Below, one piece after another: positions 51,098 to 59,143 of a stretch of 64,000 nt of DNA. The notes under the pieces were generated by a model, which did no database searches, was not told where the DNA came from, and saw only the letters and a program-made list of their open reading frames with translations. The DNA comes from Nitrospirota bacterium. Its GTDB lineage: Bacteria > Nitrospirota > Nitrospiria > Nitrospirales > Nitrospiraceae. The stretch spans positions 186,001-250,000 of the forward strand of contig JAUXVD010000008.1 in NCBI GenBank assembly GCA_030684575.1, written 5' to 3'. Both the position numbers and the translations under genes were made by a program. Position 1 is the stretch's first letter. Each line of letters starts with the position of its first letter.

Positions 51098-51682
51098 TTG
51101 CTCCAATCCGCCAAGCGTCAACTGATCTTTTCGCAAGGGGATGCCGCAGATGCCGTGTTCTATGTTCAGACCGGCCAGATCAAGCTCACCGTGGTCTCGC
51201 AGCAGGGCAAAGAAGCCATCATCGCATTGCTGGAGCCGGGCAGTTTTTTCGGGGAAGGCTGTCTCGCCGGGCAGTTGGTCTGTATGGCCACGGCGACTGC
51301 CGCGGCACAGTCCACGCTCGTCCGCATTGACAAACAAGCCATGATTCGTGTGCTCCACGAGGACCCCGGCTTCTCCGAGCTGTTCCTTGCCTATCTCCTG
51401 ACACGCAACATCCGCATCCAAGAAGACTTGGTGGATCAACTCTTTCACACGAGCGAGAAGCGGCTGGCGCGAGTGCTGCTGCTCATGGCCCACTTTGGGA
51501 AAGAAGGCAAGTCGGAGGCGATCATTCCCAAGATCAGTCAGGAGGTGCTGGCCGAAATGGTCGGCACCACGAGGTCACGGGTGAGTTTCTTCATGAATAA
51601 GTTCCGGAAGCTGGGCTTCTTGAAGTACAACGGTGGCGTCCACGTGCATAGCTCCCTCCTCAGTATCGTGCTCCACGACTAG
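51098..51682 (+). CDS. Crp/Fnr family regulator, first copy (5' end frameshifted)
   Basis: 194 residues visible. It has a cNMP-binding-like barrel (FYVQTGQIKLTVV, GSFFGEGCLAGQ, VRIDKQAMIRVL) and a C-terminal winged helix ending IPKISQEVLAEMVGTTRSRVSFFMNKFRKLGF. The paralogue at 57635 continues upstream as ...FNPRTFLAQ; here the matching residues FPPKTFLAK lie in this frame, but the only ribosome site (GGAG, ATG at 51028) is in another frame, and deleting one base from the C5 run at 51056-51060 joins them perfectly. So the gene is either frameshifted, slips at that run, or starts at a TTG near 51098. See the findings. Confidence 0.85.
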   Translation: MLQSAKRQLIFSQGDAADAVFYVQTGQIKLTVVSQQGKEAIIALLEPGSFFGEGCLAGQLVCMATATAAAQSTLVRIDKQAMIRVLHEDPGFSELFLAYLLTRNIRIQEDLVDQLFHTSEKRLARVLLLMAHFGKEGKSEAIIPKISQEVLAEMVGTTRSRVSFFMNKFRKLGFLKYNGGVHVHSSLLSIVLHD

Positions 51683-51704
51683 CAGGCCTTGCTGAACAGC
51701 CTGC
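51682..51704 (+). terminator. Short hairpin at the 3' end of the Crp/Fnr gene
   Basis: GCAGGC and GCCTGC form a stem around CTTGCTGAACA directly at the stop codon. It is a shortened version of the repeat found after the second Crp/Fnr gene (58357-58430), which shares GCAGGC...CTGAACAGCCTGC. Confidence 0.45.
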
Positions 51705-51760
51705 GGCTACGTTTGACGGTGTCCCCTTCTGTTGCTGCGTTGCCCCATCATTGTTCAAAC

Positions 51761-51804
51761 CTGAGCAATTCTGAACAGCTGCCTCGTCATCGACAGGCGT
51801 AGTC
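51761..51804 (+). promoter_or_regulatory. Crp/Fnr-like class II promoter, site 11
   Basis: CTGAGCA-ATTC-TGAACA(G), 21-22 bases, then GTAGTC/TAGTCT as -10. It lies 66 bases before the remnant DUF3309 gene at 51870, so the promoter survives where its gene is broken. Confidence 0.6.
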
Positions 51805-51869
51805 TTTGGGATAGCCCCTCACGGGTCATCCGGGCCGGACCGTTGTATCGGAGTCGAGGGAGTCGCAAC

Positions 51870-51981
51870 CTGCTCAGTACAATTCTGATGGTTCTCTTGG
51901 CGCTGTTTCTCTTCGGTGCGTGGCCGACCTGGTCACAGCTACCTCGGGAGCATCGGGTTCGGCGCGGTCGAATGGCGCTAG
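51870..51981 (+). pseudogene. Broken DUF3309 gene, third copy
   Basis: Translation of the frame through 51870 gives LSTILMVLLALFLFGAWPTW, the first helix and PTW of DUF3309. After PTW two bases are missing relative to the intact copies: shifting the frame restores HSYLGSIGFGAVEWR before a stop at 51979-51981. The start codon is CTG instead of ATG/GTG although a GAGGGAG ribosome site is present. A class II-type promoter lies upstream. The second helix is essentially lost, so this is a decayed paralogue rather than a functional gene. Confidence 0.55.
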
Positions 51982-52259
51982 GGTCGCCGGCGGCGGCTGA
52001 ATCGACACCAGGACGTGCGGCTGACATGGATGAGCCTGTCATAGGGGTGAGGAACAGACGATGCGTCACCTGTCATTGTAACTGGCAAGTGAAATGAACC
52101 AGGCGGCGCTTGCCGTAAAGCTGAATCGTTCAGCCTCGACCGCTCCCGCCGCGGCACATCCTTGCAGCGGCAGGTTATTGGGGTGTATCCATAGATCGGT
52201 CCCGATGGGGCAATCATGGGAAGCAGAGTTGGATTGCTGAGAGCAAGAGGGGGCGAGCG

Positions 52260-54026
52260 TTGACGCTTCAGGCACGGTTGGACCTCGACAAACCCTGGTG
52301 GTCGGGAATCTTATTGCCCCTGTCGTTCCTCCTATCGTTTGCCGTCGCCGTCGGAGTGGTCTTTTATACGACGGCGTCGTTGAGAGCCGTGCTGGTCGAA
52401 GAACGGGGCGCAGACCTCGCTCGAACGGCCGCCAGGGTCGCGGATAGGCTTGATCGTGTCTTGTTCGATCGGTTCGGCGATATCCAGGTGTTTGCGAATG
52501 ACCGAGTGCTCTTAGAAAGCAATCAGGCTGCGAAGAGACAGCGGTTACTGCAATACAAACAAATGTACTGGCAGTATTCCTGGATTGGGGTGACCGATGA
52601 GACTGGTCGGGTGGTCGCGGCGACCGACGGGGAGGTCAGGCCAAAGATAAGCGGGCCGGCAAAGGGCTCGGGAGAGGGTGGAACTCGGCCAGAATGGTTT
52701 CAACGGGTGAGACAGACGGGGCAGGTACATCTGGACTCGGCTCGGCCTTCACCAGAGTCAGAGGGGATCATGGTGGTGGGGTTCTCGGCTCCGATCTCCG
52801 GGCCACAGGGAGAGTTTCGCGGAGTGGTGACGAGCCAGGTCCCGCTGGAAAGTCTTCGAACCATTCTTGCGCAGGAAGCGAAGCTCCAACATGGAGAAGA
52901 AGCCCACGACTGGTTGGTGCTGAACCGTCAAGGAGCGATCATCCTCGAGAAGGGCCAACCGACGGGTATGGACAGTAACCTGTCGATGATGGACCTGCTT
53001 TCCGTCAGACGGGCAGCCGGGACGCGTGGCGAGTCCGGCTTTGTGGAGGAACTGCACCAGCGCCGGCAGATTCCTGTGGTGACCGGCTACGCGACTGCAG
53101 CAAACTATAGTAAATTTCCCGGATTCGACTGGACCGTGTTAGTTCGGTTGGATCGTGACCGTGCCTATGCTCCGATCAACCAGCGCGTCTGGGCCATCGT
53201 CTCCGTCGGGCTCCTGCTTGTCGTGCCGCTGGCCGGCTTCGGCCTCTGGGCGTCCTGGAGGCTGATTCGCGAGCAGCGCATTCTTGTGGTGTCGCAGCAG
53301 GCGCTGAAGGATAGCGTCGCCGAACTCAGCCGCTCCAACTCCGATCTGCAACAGTTTGCCTATGTCGCCTCCCATGACTTGCAGGAGCCGCTGCGGATGG
53401 TGGCCAGTTACGTGCAGCTCTTGGCGAGGCGCTACAGGGGCAAGCTGGATGCCGATGCCGACGAGTTCATCGCCTATGCCGTGGACGGGGCCAAGCGCAT
53501 GCAACATTTGATCAATGACCTGTTGGCCTACTCACGTGTAACCTCGCAGGGCCACGTCTTTGAACCGGTGGACTGTAACGGGGTTCTGGCGGAGGTGCTG
53601 ACCAATGTGCGGGCCGCGGTCGAGGAGAGCCGGGCGGTCGTGACCCATGATCCTCTCCCCACGGTGATGGCCGACGAGAGACAGCTGTGGCAGCTTTTTC
53701 AGAACCTGATTGCCAATGCCATCAAGTTCCATGGCGCGGAGCCTCCGAACGTTCACCTGTCGGCTGAGCAGCGGTCCAGCGAGTGGCTCTTCTCGGTTCG
53801 TGACCATGGCATCGGGATGGACCCCCAGTATGCCGAGCGGATTTTTGTCATTTTTCAACGCCTGCACGACAGAGAACAATATCCCGGCACCGGCATCGGC
53901 CTGGCTATCTGCAAGAAGATTGTGGAACGCCATGGCGGAAAAATCTGGGTGGTATCGCAGACAGGGCAGGGGGCGACCTTTCATTTCACCCTGCCGATAA
54001 TCGGCCAGAGCCACCAGGGCTCGTGA
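52260..54026 (+). CDS. Sensor histidine kinase with periplasmic CHASE/Cache-like domain
   Basis: 588 residues. Two membrane helices (LLPLSFLLSFAVAVGVVFYT near residue 15 and VWAIVSVGLLLVVPLAGFGL near 310) frame a ~270-residue periplasmic sensor. The kinase core has the phosphorylated His in YVASHDLQEPLRM (phytochrome-type HisKA), an N box NLIANAIKFHG, DHGIGMD and a G2 GTGIGLAI. TTG 52260 follows AGAGGGGG. It starts a four-gene run of kinases and response regulators, so it most likely feeds that relay. Confidence 0.9.
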   Translation: MTLQARLDLDKPWWSGILLPLSFLLSFAVAVGVVFYTTASLRAVLVEERGADLARTAARVADRLDRVLFDRFGDIQVFANDRVLLESNQAAKRQRLLQYKQMYWQYSWIGVTDETGRVVAATDGEVRPKISGPAKGSGEGGTRPEWFQRVRQTGQVHLDSARPSPESEGIMVVGFSAPISGPQGEFRGVVTSQVPLESLRTILAQEAKLQHGEEAHDWLVLNRQGAIILEKGQPTGMDSNLSMMDLLSVRRAAGTRGESGFVEELHQRRQIPVVTGYATAANYSKFPGFDWTVLVRLDRDRAYAPINQRVWAIVSVGLLLVVPLAGFGLWASWRLIREQRILVVSQQALKDSVAELSRSNSDLQQFAYVASHDLQEPLRMVASYVQLLARRYRGKLDADADEFIAYAVDGAKRMQHLINDLLAYSRVTSQGHVFEPVDCNGVLAEVLTNVRAAVEESRAVVTHDPLPTVMADERQLWQLFQNLIANAIKFHGAEPPNVHLSAEQRSSEWLFSVRDHGIGMDPQYAERIFVIFQRLHDREQYPGTGIGLAICKKIVERHGGKIWVVSQTGQGATFHFTLPIIGQSHQGS

Positions 54027-54090
54027 GGCGTGACATGAGCCGGAGGGCCCCTCGGTCACCTATGACGTTGAGCGAAGGAGATACGACCGC

Positions 54091-54555
54091 ATGAACAGCT
54101 ATACGAATGTCAGGCCCGTGCAGATTCTTTTAGTGGAAGACAATTCCGGTGATGTCCGTCTCACGATTGAGGCCCTCAAAGAGGCCAAGATCCTCAACAG
54201 GCTCATGGTCGTCAAGGATGGCGTCGAAGCCTTGTTGTTCCTGCGTCAGCAAGGGCCGTACGCAGACGTGACGATTCCGGATCTCATCCTGCTCGATCTC
54301 AACCTTCCCAAGAAAGACGGGCGGGAGGTCCTGGCGGAGATCAAGGATGACGACAGGCTGAAACATATTCCCGTGGTCATCCTCACGACCTCTCGGGACG
54401 AAGAAGACGTGTTGAAGAGCTACAACCTCCATGCCAATTGCTACATCAGCAAGCCGGTGGAGTTGGACCAGTTCATCAGGGTGGTGAAATCGATCGAAGA
54501 CTTCTGGCTCGGGATCGTGGTGCTGCCGAAGAATGACAACAACAAGGGCATGTGA
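54091..54555 (+). CDS. Receiver-only response regulator (Rcp1-like)
   Basis: 154 residues, one receiver domain: [23 protein letters not shown] (phospho-Asp), VVILTTS and [11 protein letters not shown]. It is the type paired with phytochrome-like kinases, as in cyanobacterial Rcp1, and here follows such a kinase by 65 bases. GCGAAGGAG precedes the ATG. No output domain, so it may relay phosphate to the next gene products. Confidence 0.92.
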   Translation: MNSYTNVRPVQILLVEDNSGDVRLTIEALKEAKILNRLMVVKDGVEALLFLRQQGPYADVTIPDLILLDLNLPKKDGREVLAEIKDDDRLKHIPVVILTTSRDEEDVLKSYNLHANCYISKPVELDQFIRVVKSIEDFWLGIVVLPKNDNNKGM

Positions 54556-54564
54556 GTCATCCCG

Positions 54565-55614
54565 ATGGATATTCTCCTGATTGAAGACAACCCTGGCGAT
54601 ATCCGGCTGCTGCAGGAATATCTGAAAGAGGGCGGCACCTGCCGGTTTCAGATCACGCAGGTGGACCGGCTATCGGTCGGGCTTGCGCGCCTGGCGGAAG
54701 CCTGTTTTGATGTGGTGCTGCTGGATCTCACGCTTCCCGACAGTCAAGGGATCGACACGCTGCACCGATTGCATGAGGCCGCGAAGGGCGTGCCGATCGT
54801 TGTCCTGACCGGCACCGAGGATGACGTGCTGGGGGTCCAGCTCATCCAGGCCGGCGCCCAAGATTATTTGATCAAGGGACAGGTGACCGGCTCGCTGGTC
54901 ATGCGTTCCATCCGTTACGCTGTTGAACGCAAGCGGGCAAAGGACGCGCTGCAACGCGCATTGGGCGACCTGCGTGCCCTCACGCGGAAGTTGGAGGCGG
55001 TGCGGGAAGACGAGCGGACCAGGATCGCTCGGGAATTACACGATGAATTGGGGATGCGCATGACCTGTCTGAAAATGGACCTTGCGCGGTTACGGGTTCT
55101 CATGAACAGCGCGTCTCGTTCCGCAGTGGAGGAGAAGTTGCAGTCGATGACCGAGGTCGTGGACACCACCATCGTCGCCGTGCAGGCACTGGTTTCAGAA
55201 CTGAGGCCCGGGGTGCTGGATGATCTCGGATTGGTGGCAGCCGTCGAATGGCAGTGCCGGGATGTAGAACGGCGGAGCGGCATCCGATGTTTCGTGGACT
55301 CCGAGGAAGGGGATATCCCGCTGGCATCTGCCAAGGCCACAGCCGCCTTTCGTATCTGTCAAGAGGCGCTCATCAACGTGGTGCGGCATGCCGGGGCGAA
55401 GGAGGTACGCGTGCGCCTGGAGACCCTCGAGGGATTCCTGCGCCTGGAGATTCACGATGATGGACAGGGGATCCTGCCGGCGAGAATCACCGAGGCGACG
55501 TCGTTGGGTCTGTTGGGGATGCGCGAGCGGGCAGAGGCAGTCGGGGGGACGTTCCGGATTGTCGGCCTGCCGGGACAGGGGACGACCGTGACGGTGCGGG
55601 TGCCTTGCGGGTAA
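54565..55614 (+). CDS. Receiver-HisKA_3 hybrid histidine kinase
   Basis: 349 residues: an N-terminal receiver (ILLIEDNPGDI, VVLLDLTLPDSQG, VVLTGTEDD, YLIKGQV) fused to a HisKA_3 dimerisation helix with the phospho-His in RIARELHDELGMR and a HATPase domain (ALINVVRHAGAKEV, IHDDGQGI, LGLLGMRERAE). It has no membrane part. Kinases of this kind usually pass phosphate to a NarL-type regulator, and one follows 27 bases later. Start ATG 54565 is nine bases after the previous stop. Confidence 0.9.
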   Translation: MDILLIEDNPGDIRLLQEYLKEGGTCRFQITQVDRLSVGLARLAEACFDVVLLDLTLPDSQGIDTLHRLHEAAKGVPIVVLTGTEDDVLGVQLIQAGAQDYLIKGQVTGSLVMRSIRYAVERKRAKDALQRALGDLRALTRKLEAVREDERTRIARELHDELGMRMTCLKMDLARLRVLMNSASRSAVEEKLQSMTEVVDTTIVAVQALVSELRPGVLDDLGLVAAVEWQCRDVERRSGIRCFVDSEEGDIPLASAKATAAFRICQEALINVVRHAGAKEVRVRLETLEGFLRLEIHDDGQGILPARITEATSLGLLGMRERAEAVGGTFRIVGLPGQGTTVTVRVPCG

Positions 55615-55641
55615 GTCGCAGGGCAGAGGTAGGAGGAGCCG

Positions 55642-56274
55642 GTGCTGAAAATTTTGATTGCCGAGGACTTCCCGCTGTATCGGCGGGGGGTGAAGGAATT
55701 GCTGGCCGACGGCCTCGGGGAGGTCACGGTTGGCGAATGTGGCAACGCCTACGATCTGCTGGAGCTGGTCCGGCTGAAGAAATGGGATCTGGTGATCCTG
55801 GATATCACCATGCCGGGAACCACCGGGACGGAGGCGCTGACGCAGCTGAAAGCCAAATACCCGAAGCTGCCGGTCCTGATGCTCAGCATGCATCCGGAGG
55901 ATCAGTACGCCGTCCGTATGTTCAAGGCCGGTGCGGATGGATATCTGGCCAAGGCGAGCGCACCGGAAGAACTCGTGAAAGCCATCAAGAAAATACTTGG
56001 AGGAGGGAAGTATGTCAGCCCCGAGCTGGCAGAAACGTTGGCGATGACGCTCAAGGCGAATGCCGGCGACGACCCTCATGCGCAACTGTCGGACCGTGAA
56101 TATGAGGTGATGTGCCTCATTGCATCAGGCAAGACGGTCTCTGAAATCGCCGAGACGTTGCATCTCGGCGTGACGACCATCAGCACCTATCGGGCGCGCA
56201 TCCTGGAGAAGATGAATCTCAAGAACAACGCGGAGCTCACTCGCTACGCGCTTCAACGCGGACTGGTCAGCTGA
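55642..56274 (+). CDS. NarL/FixJ-type response regulator with LuxR DNA-binding domain
   Basis: 210 residues. Receiver: ILIAEDFPLYRRG, LVILDITMPGTTG, PVLMLSMHP, YLAKASAPEEL. C-terminal LuxR helix-turn-helix: LSDREYEVMCLIASGKTVSEIAETLHLGVTTISTYRARI. AGGAGGAG precedes GTG 55642. It follows the hybrid kinase and is its natural partner. Confidence 0.92.
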   Translation: MLKILIAEDFPLYRRGVKELLADGLGEVTVGECGNAYDLLELVRLKKWDLVILDITMPGTTGTEALTQLKAKYPKLPVLMLSMHPEDQYAVRMFKAGADGYLAKASAPEELVKAIKKILGGGKYVSPELAETLAMTLKANAGDDPHAQLSDREYEVMCLIASGKTVSEIAETLHLGVTTISTYRARILEKMNLKNNAELTRYALQRGLVS

Positions 56275-56452
56275 CCGGTCCGGTTTCCCTCTCGTGTCCG
56301 TAGACCCCCCCGAACATGCCTCCATTCTGCTGTCGTTCAAACCACGACAGAAAAATCGAACTGCCGCCGATGGTGCCCTCCGCGTGACGACAGTATAAGT
56401 AATGTACGAAAGATTCAGGCGCTCTACGCAATGCCGTGCAGAGGAGGGACCC

Positions 56453-56803
56453 ATGAAATACGAATCCACCCAGATCATGTCACGCATTGAATGGTGCCGG
56501 CTCCAGCAACAACTCCACTCGGTCACGAAGGATGAACGCGCCGGGTGGCGAGCCGAGGAAGCGGGCCTCGCGGATGCCTTGGACGGGAGAGATCGGATCG
56601 CGTTCATGCGAGGGGAACACCAATCCCAGTTCTCTCGCTATCGACGCGGTCTCCTGGATGGGCAAACGCTCCTCAGTCTTGGCACGTTAACTCCCTGTGG
56701 GATGACAGGTATGGAGGGATGGAGCCCGCTTTTGGCCCCAGCCTTGGTGAACAGCAGGCCCTCACAGGTTCCTCCGTCAGCGCGCATGGAGTCCGTCCGA
56801 TGA
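56453..56803 (+). CDS. Hypothetical protein
   Basis: 116 residues. GAGGAGG lies seven bases before ATG 56453. The N-terminal half is helical and charged (YESTQIMSRIEWCRLQQQL, DERAGWRAEEAGLAD) and the C-terminal half is Pro/Ser-rich. No family recognised; it lies between the signalling operon and zinc-binding genes. Confidence 0.5.
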   Translation: MKYESTQIMSRIEWCRLQQQLHSVTKDERAGWRAEEAGLADALDGRDRIAFMRGEHQSQFSRYRRGLLDGQTLLSLGTLTPCGMTGMEGWSPLLAPALVNSRPSQVPPSARMESVR

Positions 56804-56896
56804 TCTGTCCATAGGATGATGGGCCCTTGCGGCCCATGCGTACCGGCTCGATCCTCCGGAAGGGCTTGTTGGCCTGGTGTATGAAAGAGGTGGTGT

Positions 56897-57181
56897 ATGT
56901 CCAGTCACATGTCGGTTGCTCGAACGACTCCTTCCGCGCCGAAGAGTGCAACCCTTCGTGCAGCAAAAATGCTTCCTATCTGTTGTGTGTGTGGACGCAT
57001 TCGAGACGAGACCAAATCAACCCTTCGCCGCGAGCGCTGGGTATCGCCCAGAACCTATCGACAGACCCATGGCGTGGACTCAACCAAGCTCGCACTTACG
57101 CATACCTATTGCCTGAAATGTTTCGCGAAGGTCCAGGAAGAAGTGCGGCAGCTCTTACGGACTATCGGCACGCCATCATGA
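56897..57181 (+). CDS. Small protein with a CxxC...CxxC zinc-binding domain of the type found in PAS/receiver proteins
   Basis: 94 residues. After a Ser/Thr-rich N-terminus it reads MLPICCVCGRIRDETKS...ERWVSPRTYRQTHG...ALTHTYCLKCFAKVQEEV, which matches the LPICxxCxRIRD...W...THxxCxxC module often attached to response regulators and PAS kinases, here on its own. The four Cys would bind zinc. AGAGGTGG precedes the ATG. The next gene overlaps its stop by four bases (ATGA), so they are co-translated. Confidence 0.72.
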   Translation: MSSHMSVARTTPSAPKSATLRAAKMLPICCVCGRIRDETKSTLRRERWVSPRTYRQTHGVDSTKLALTHTYCLKCFAKVQEEVRQLLRTIGTPS

Positions 57182-57528
57182 ACCGGCGCATGGGCGGTGC
57201 CCCCATCAATTCCGTTCCGTTCACCCTGTCCGATGTGTCTCGCCGGACAACGGCCAGGGCCGCACAGCCGCGCAAGCAGGCGTCGGCTCCGTCCGACACC
57301 TCCTGTCTGCGTTGTGGGGGGTTATGCGTTCCCAGTTATACGGTATCCCTGGAAGGGGGCTATATCGGCGCACCGGAGACCCTGTGGCGTTGCGTGAACT
57401 GTGGCGATTATGTGGATCCCGAGATCCTGGCCCACCGGGGGGCGCAGGTCCTGCCCGCGCGCCAGCGCGCGAGACCACGAACGCCTGTGCCGATACCGTT
57501 GTGCCGCAGCCTGCGACAGGCGTTGTGA
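57178..57528 (+). CDS. Zinc-ribbon protein
   Basis: 116 residues. A zinc-ribbon is formed by CLRCGGLCVPSYTVSLE...LWRCVNCGDYVDPEIL; a longer, basic and disordered N-terminus precedes it. The ribbon resembles that of the protein at 28290-28547. ATG 57178 overlaps the stop of the preceding gene. It lies 106 bases before the second Crp/Fnr gene. Confidence 0.7.
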   Translation: MNRRMGGAPINSVPFTLSDVSRRTTARAAQPRKQASAPSDTSCLRCGGLCVPSYTVSLEGGYIGAPETLWRCVNCGDYVDPEILAHRGAQVLPARQRARPRTPVPIPLCRSLRQAL

Positions 57529-57634
57529 GGGGCACAGGCCGCTGACCGATGAAACCCTGACGTAGGCCAGTACCGGCACGATCGATCCTGTTACGCAGAT
57601 CACGAGTGTATTCGACCCAAAAGGAGTTCCCGTC

Positions 57635-58357
57635 ATGACTACCACTTCTTCGCTTTCCGCAAGACCCCGTCCCGCAACCGTGAGACGTCTTCGAACGGTG
57701 CCCCTCCGAAGCGCCATTGCGGCGCCATTCAATCCCCGGACCTTTCTGGCACAGGCCGGCGACAGCCGCACGACGCTGCAATGCCAGGATCACCAGCGGC
57801 TCTTTGCGCAAGGGGAGATGGCCACCGCCGTGTTCTACGTCCAGACGGGCCAGGTCAAACTCTCGGTCGTATCTCGGGAAGGGAAAGAGGCCGTAGTCGC
57901 GATCCTGGAACCGGGTAACTTTTTCGGGGAGGGGTGTCTCGCGGGGCAACTCCTGTACATGGCCACGGCGACGGCCATGGGCCATTCCCGTATCGTGCGG
58001 ATCGACAAACAGGCGATGGTCGACGTGCTCCACAACGAGCCGGCGTTCTCCGAACTGTTCATGGCCCATCTCTTGACGCGCAGCCTTCGCATTCAAGAGG
58101 ACTTGCTCGATCAACTCTTTAATTCTGCCGAAAAGCGGCTGGCGCGGACGCTGCTGCTCCTGGCTGCGTTCGAGAAAGCCGATGAATTGGTATCGGTCAT
58201 TCCCAAAATCAGTCAGGAAACGTTGGCCGAAATGGTCGGGACCACGCGGTCGCGGGTGAGTTTCTTTATGAATCGGTTCAAGAAGCTCGGCTTCATTGAG
58301 TACACCGACGGCTTGCGTGTGCACAAGGCCCGCCTCAATGCCGTCTTGCTCAATTAG
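57635..58357 (+). CDS. Crp/Fnr family regulator, second copy
   Basis: 240 residues. It starts ATG 57635 after AAAAGGAG and continues through a cNMP-binding-like barrel (AVFYVQTGQVKLSVVSREGKEAV, NFFGEGCLAGQ, VRIDKQAMVDVL), a long dimerisation helix and a winged helix (IPKISQETLAEMVGTTRSRV, SFFMNRFKKLGFIEY). Compared with Crp and Fnr the recognition helix TTRSRVSFFMNRF keeps an Arg but has Ser and Phe at the Crp Glu181 and Arg185 positions, so its DNA site should differ from TGTGA or TTGAT. It is the intact paralogue of the gene at 51098. Confidence 0.92.
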   Translation: MTTTSSLSARPRPATVRRLRTVPLRSAIAAPFNPRTFLAQAGDSRTTLQCQDHQRLFAQGEMATAVFYVQTGQVKLSVVSREGKEAVVAILEPGNFFGEGCLAGQLLYMATATAMGHSRIVRIDKQAMVDVLHNEPAFSELFMAHLLTRSLRIQEDLLDQLFNSAEKRLARTLLLLAAFEKADELVSVIPKISQETLAEMVGTTRSRVSFFMNRFKKLGFIEYTDGLRVHKARLNAVLLN

Positions 58358-58430
58358 CAGGCTGTTGATACAGGCCTCCAGCATCGTTCTCGCCTCTCCG
58401 CTTGCTGGACGGCCTTTCTGAACAGCCTGC
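58357..58430. repeat. REP-like extragenic inverted repeat
   Basis: GCAGGCTGTT (58357-58366) pairs with AACAGCCTGC (58421-58430) around a 54-base middle that itself contains partial pairs (GCCTCCAGC / GCTGGACGGC). It abuts the stop codon of the second Crp/Fnr gene and looks like a short extragenic mobile-type repeat; a minimal copy lies at 51682-51704 after the first Crp/Fnr gene. I recall similar GCAGGCTGTT...AACAGCCTGC elements from Nitrospira genomes, but this must be checked. Confidence 0.5.
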
Positions 58431-58975
58431 AACGAATTCTGACCCCATCGGCAACTGTTCTAGCATGGCATTCCCGCAATGGCCTGGCAATGTATCAACA
58501 ACCTGTTAGCAGGAAGCCGATCCCTCTATACGTCGATCGACAGTGCCGCTTACGGACTCTGCAGAATTCCCTTTTCAAAATCGTCCTCCGCCACGCTGTT
58601 CATCATCAGCGTCAGCTGGTTCGCCAGGAACCTGCCTGACGTTGCTCCCGAAGTACCATTATTATTCAGATATGAGCTGTTTTGAGCAGTTCCTCATCGG
58701 CCGATGGGGCATATTGCGGCATCCTGGTCGCCCGAGTGGGACATCAGCGAGCGCTGGCAGCAGGACAATCGTGCGATGAGAGGTATCGGGGTCCTGCCCC
58801 AGAAGGCTGTGCGCGGGGAGCGCCCCCTATCGAAAGGTTCGGTGTTCACTGGTCGATGCCCAAGCCCCGGAGGTGACGGTTTAAAAAGTCGTCTCAATGA
58901 ATGGCGCGGCTCTTGCCTGGTTGGGCTGGACTGCAGATTTTCGGATGGCTCATGTGAGGTAAAAGGAGACAGAAC
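58431..58975. other. 545-base intergenic region
   Basis: No gene is supported; frames in it have no ribosome site. It contains the class II-type promoter at 58672-58715, 261 bases before the lmo0937-like gene. The ribosome site of that gene, AAAAGGAG, is at 58961. Confidence 0.45.
58672..58715 (+). promoter_or_regulatory. Crp/Fnr-like class II promoter, site 12
   Basis: TGAGCT-GTTT-TGAGCA(G), exactly 21 bases, then CATATT as -10. The half-sites are less perfect but the spacing is exact. The nearest gene downstream is the lmo0937-like peptide at 58976, with an unusually long leader of about 250 bases. Confidence 0.55.
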
Positions 58976-59122
58976 ATGCTCGAGACTATTGCGGTTATTT
59001 TGGTTGTCCTCTGGATTTTGGGCCTTGTCAGCTCGTACACCATGGGCGGATTCATTCATGCCCTCTTGGTGATTGCGATCGTGGTGATTCTGGTTCGTGT
59101 CATTCAGGGTCGACGTGTATAG
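58976..59122 (+). CDS. lmo0937-like small membrane protein
   Basis: 48 residues: LETIAVILVVLWILGLVSSY, TMGG, then FIHALLVIAIVVILVRVIQG. Two short hydrophobic helices with a glycine turn match the lmo0937/DUF5670 family of tiny membrane peptides. AAAAGGAG precedes the ATG. Like DUF3309 it is often found among stress genes. Confidence 0.8.
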   Translation: MLETIAVILVVLWILGLVSSYTMGGFIHALLVIAIVVILVRVIQGRRV

Positions 59123-59143
59123 GGCCTCGTAAGGGATAAAATA

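Noticed and set aside
58361-58366. Reading the REP-like arm as another Crp/Fnr half-site
   Set aside because: CTGTTGATACAGG lacks TGnnCA spacing and has no -10 box at 21 bases.
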